From contig CAKTAM010000110.1 in assembly GCA_934527255.1 (NCBI GenBank), forward strand, positions 1 through 5,952: a DNA stretch of 5,952 nt. The letters run 5' to 3'. The stretch is from an uncultured Oscillospiraceae bacterium. GTDB taxonomy: Bacteria; Bacillota; Clostridia; Oscillospirales; Ruminococcaceae. The notes beneath the pieces were generated by a model. The model worked only from the letters and a program-made list of their open reading frames with translations, was not told the origin of the DNA and searched no databases. The position numbers and the translations under genes are program-made. Within the stretch, counting starts at the first letter, position 1. Every line of letters begins with the position of its first letter. Positions 5,099 through 5,952 of this stretch are shown one piece after another.

Positions 5099-5952
5099 AT
5101 GCAGGAGAAGAAAACATTTTTTATCACGACCCCCATTTATTACCCCAGTGACAAGCTGCACATCGGCCACAGCTATACCACCGTGGCCTGTGATGCACTG
5201 GCACGCTACAAGCGTCTGCAGGGCTATGACGTGATGTTTCTGACCGGTACCGATGAGCACGGCCAGAAAATTCAGGATAAGGCCGCGGCCCGCGGGGTGA
5301 CGCCGCAGCAGTATGTGGATGACATTGTGGCCGGTGTCAAGGAGCTGTGGAAGCTGATGAATGTCAGCTATGACCGCTTTGTACGCACGACCGACAGCTA
5401 TCATGTGAAGAGTGTGCAGAAAATCTTCCGCACGCTGTATGAGTCGGGCGACATTTACAAGGGCGAGTATGTGGGGCATTACTGCAAGCCCTGCGAGAGC
5501 TTCTGGACGGACAGCCAGCTGGTGGACGGCAAATGCCCCGACTGCGGCGGCGAAGTGTACGACGCCCACGAGGAGGCCTACTTCTTCCGCACCAGCAAAT
5601 ATGCCGACCGTCTGCTGCAGCTGTACGAGGAGCATCCGGATTTCATCCAGCCCGAGACCCGCAAAAACGAGATGATCTCGTTTATCAAGCAGGGCCTGCA
5701 GGATACCTGCGTTTCCCGCACCACGGTGCCGTGGGGCATCCCGGTCGATTTTGACCCCAAGCACACGGTGTACGTCTGGGTGGATGCGCTGCCCAACTAC
5801 ATTTCGGCGCTGGGCTACGGCAACGATACCTACCACGATTTTGAAAAGTACTGGCCGGCCGATCTGCACATGGTCGGCAAGGAGATTTTGCGCTTCCACA
5901 CCATCCTGTGGCCTGCCATGCTGATGGCACTGGATCTGCCGCTGCCCAAGCG
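5099..5952 (+). CDS. metG: Methionyl-tRNA synthetase (5' part, cut by window end)
   Basis: The first 284 codons of MetRS, which charges tRNA-Met with methionine for initiation and elongation in the cytoplasm. The class I nucleotide-binding fold starts at once: FFITTPIYYPSDKLHIGHSY (7-26) contains the HIGH signature at 21-24, and FLTGTDEHGQK follows at 47-57. The connective-peptide zinc knuckle is present as C129, C132, C146 and C149 (CKPC and CPDC). VPWGIPVDFD and VYVWVDALPNYISALGY are typical of the active-site half, and HMVGKEILRFHTILWPA leads towards the KMSKS loop, which lies beyond the window. The KMSKS loop, anticodon-binding domain and any C-terminal tRNA-binding domain cannot be seen. 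Start: AGGAGG (5086-5091) seven bases before the ATG. The gene follows a methionine T-box, which independently supports its identity. No stop or frameshift is present in the visible part. Confidence 0.98.
   Translation, partial: MQEKKTFFITTPIYYPSDKLHIGHSYTTVACDALARYKRLQGYDVMFLTGTDEHGQKIQDKAAARGVTPQQYVDDIVAGVKELWKLMNVSYDRFVRTTDSYHVKSVQKIFRTLYESGDIYKGEYVGHYCKPCESFWTDSQLVDGKCPDCGGEVYDAHEEAYFFRTSKYADRLLQLYEEHPDFIQPETRKNEMISFIKQGLQDTCVSRTTVPWGIPVDFDPKHTVYVWVDALPNYISALGYGNDTYHDFEKYWPADLHMVGKEILRFHTILWPAMLMALDLPLPK

Noticed and set aside
4238..5899. Stop-free 553-codon minus-strand frame antisense to metG, the T-box and the spacer
   Set aside because: It runs opposite a certain gene, a structured RNA and both promoters, has no family features, and its translation changes character between segments. 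Long antisense frames are common in GC-rich genes.

Overview
The window looks like chromosomal DNA from a GC-rich member of the Bacillota, probably a gut-type clostridial lineage such as Oscillospiraceae. That placement is inference. It rests on a T-box leader in front of an aminoacyl-tRNA synthetase gene, strong AGGAGG-type ribosome binding sites, textbook sigma-A promoters, and close resemblance of two proteins to the Bacillus ribonuclease barnase and its inhibitor barstar. No insertion sequence, integrase, tRNA gene, CRISPR array or phage gene is visible.

Layout. Four genes lie on the minus strand from 106 to 4247, and one partial gene is read on the plus strand from 5099 to the window edge. 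In minus-strand transcription order they are: a metal-dependent amidohydrolase (4247-3075) with a clear promoter at 4361-4389; a secreted or membrane-anchored barnase-type ribonuclease (2815-2204); its barstar-type inhibitor (2207-1929), overlapping the ribonuclease by four bases (ATGA); a strong hairpin terminator (1829-1874); and a large TIM-barrel, glycosidase-like protein (1740-106). The last is in its own unit, with a weak promoter candidate and two leader hairpins. A gene-free spacer of about 300 bases (4390-4688) separates the divergent promoters.

On the plus strand a perfect TTGACA-N17-TATAAT promoter drives a complete T-box riboswitch (about 4743-5030). Stem I, an AGTA/GAAC specifier loop with an ATG (Met) codon, stem III, the antiterminator with its UGGU tRNA-acceptor bulge, and the competing terminator can all be paired by hand. 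Methionyl-tRNA synthetase follows and is cut by the window end before its KMSKS loop.

How the parts work together. The T-box should raise MetRS expression when uncharged tRNA-Met accumulates. The ribonuclease and inhibitor form an export-toxin and self-protection pair whose production is coupled by translation. The amidohydrolase and TIM-barrel proteins are probably catabolic, but nothing here fixes their substrates or links them to the ribonuclease pair. The items most worth a second look are the ribonuclease/inhibitor pair with its altered interface residues, the unassigned TIM-barrel protein, and a 19-base palindrome between the T-box terminator and the MetRS ribosome binding site.
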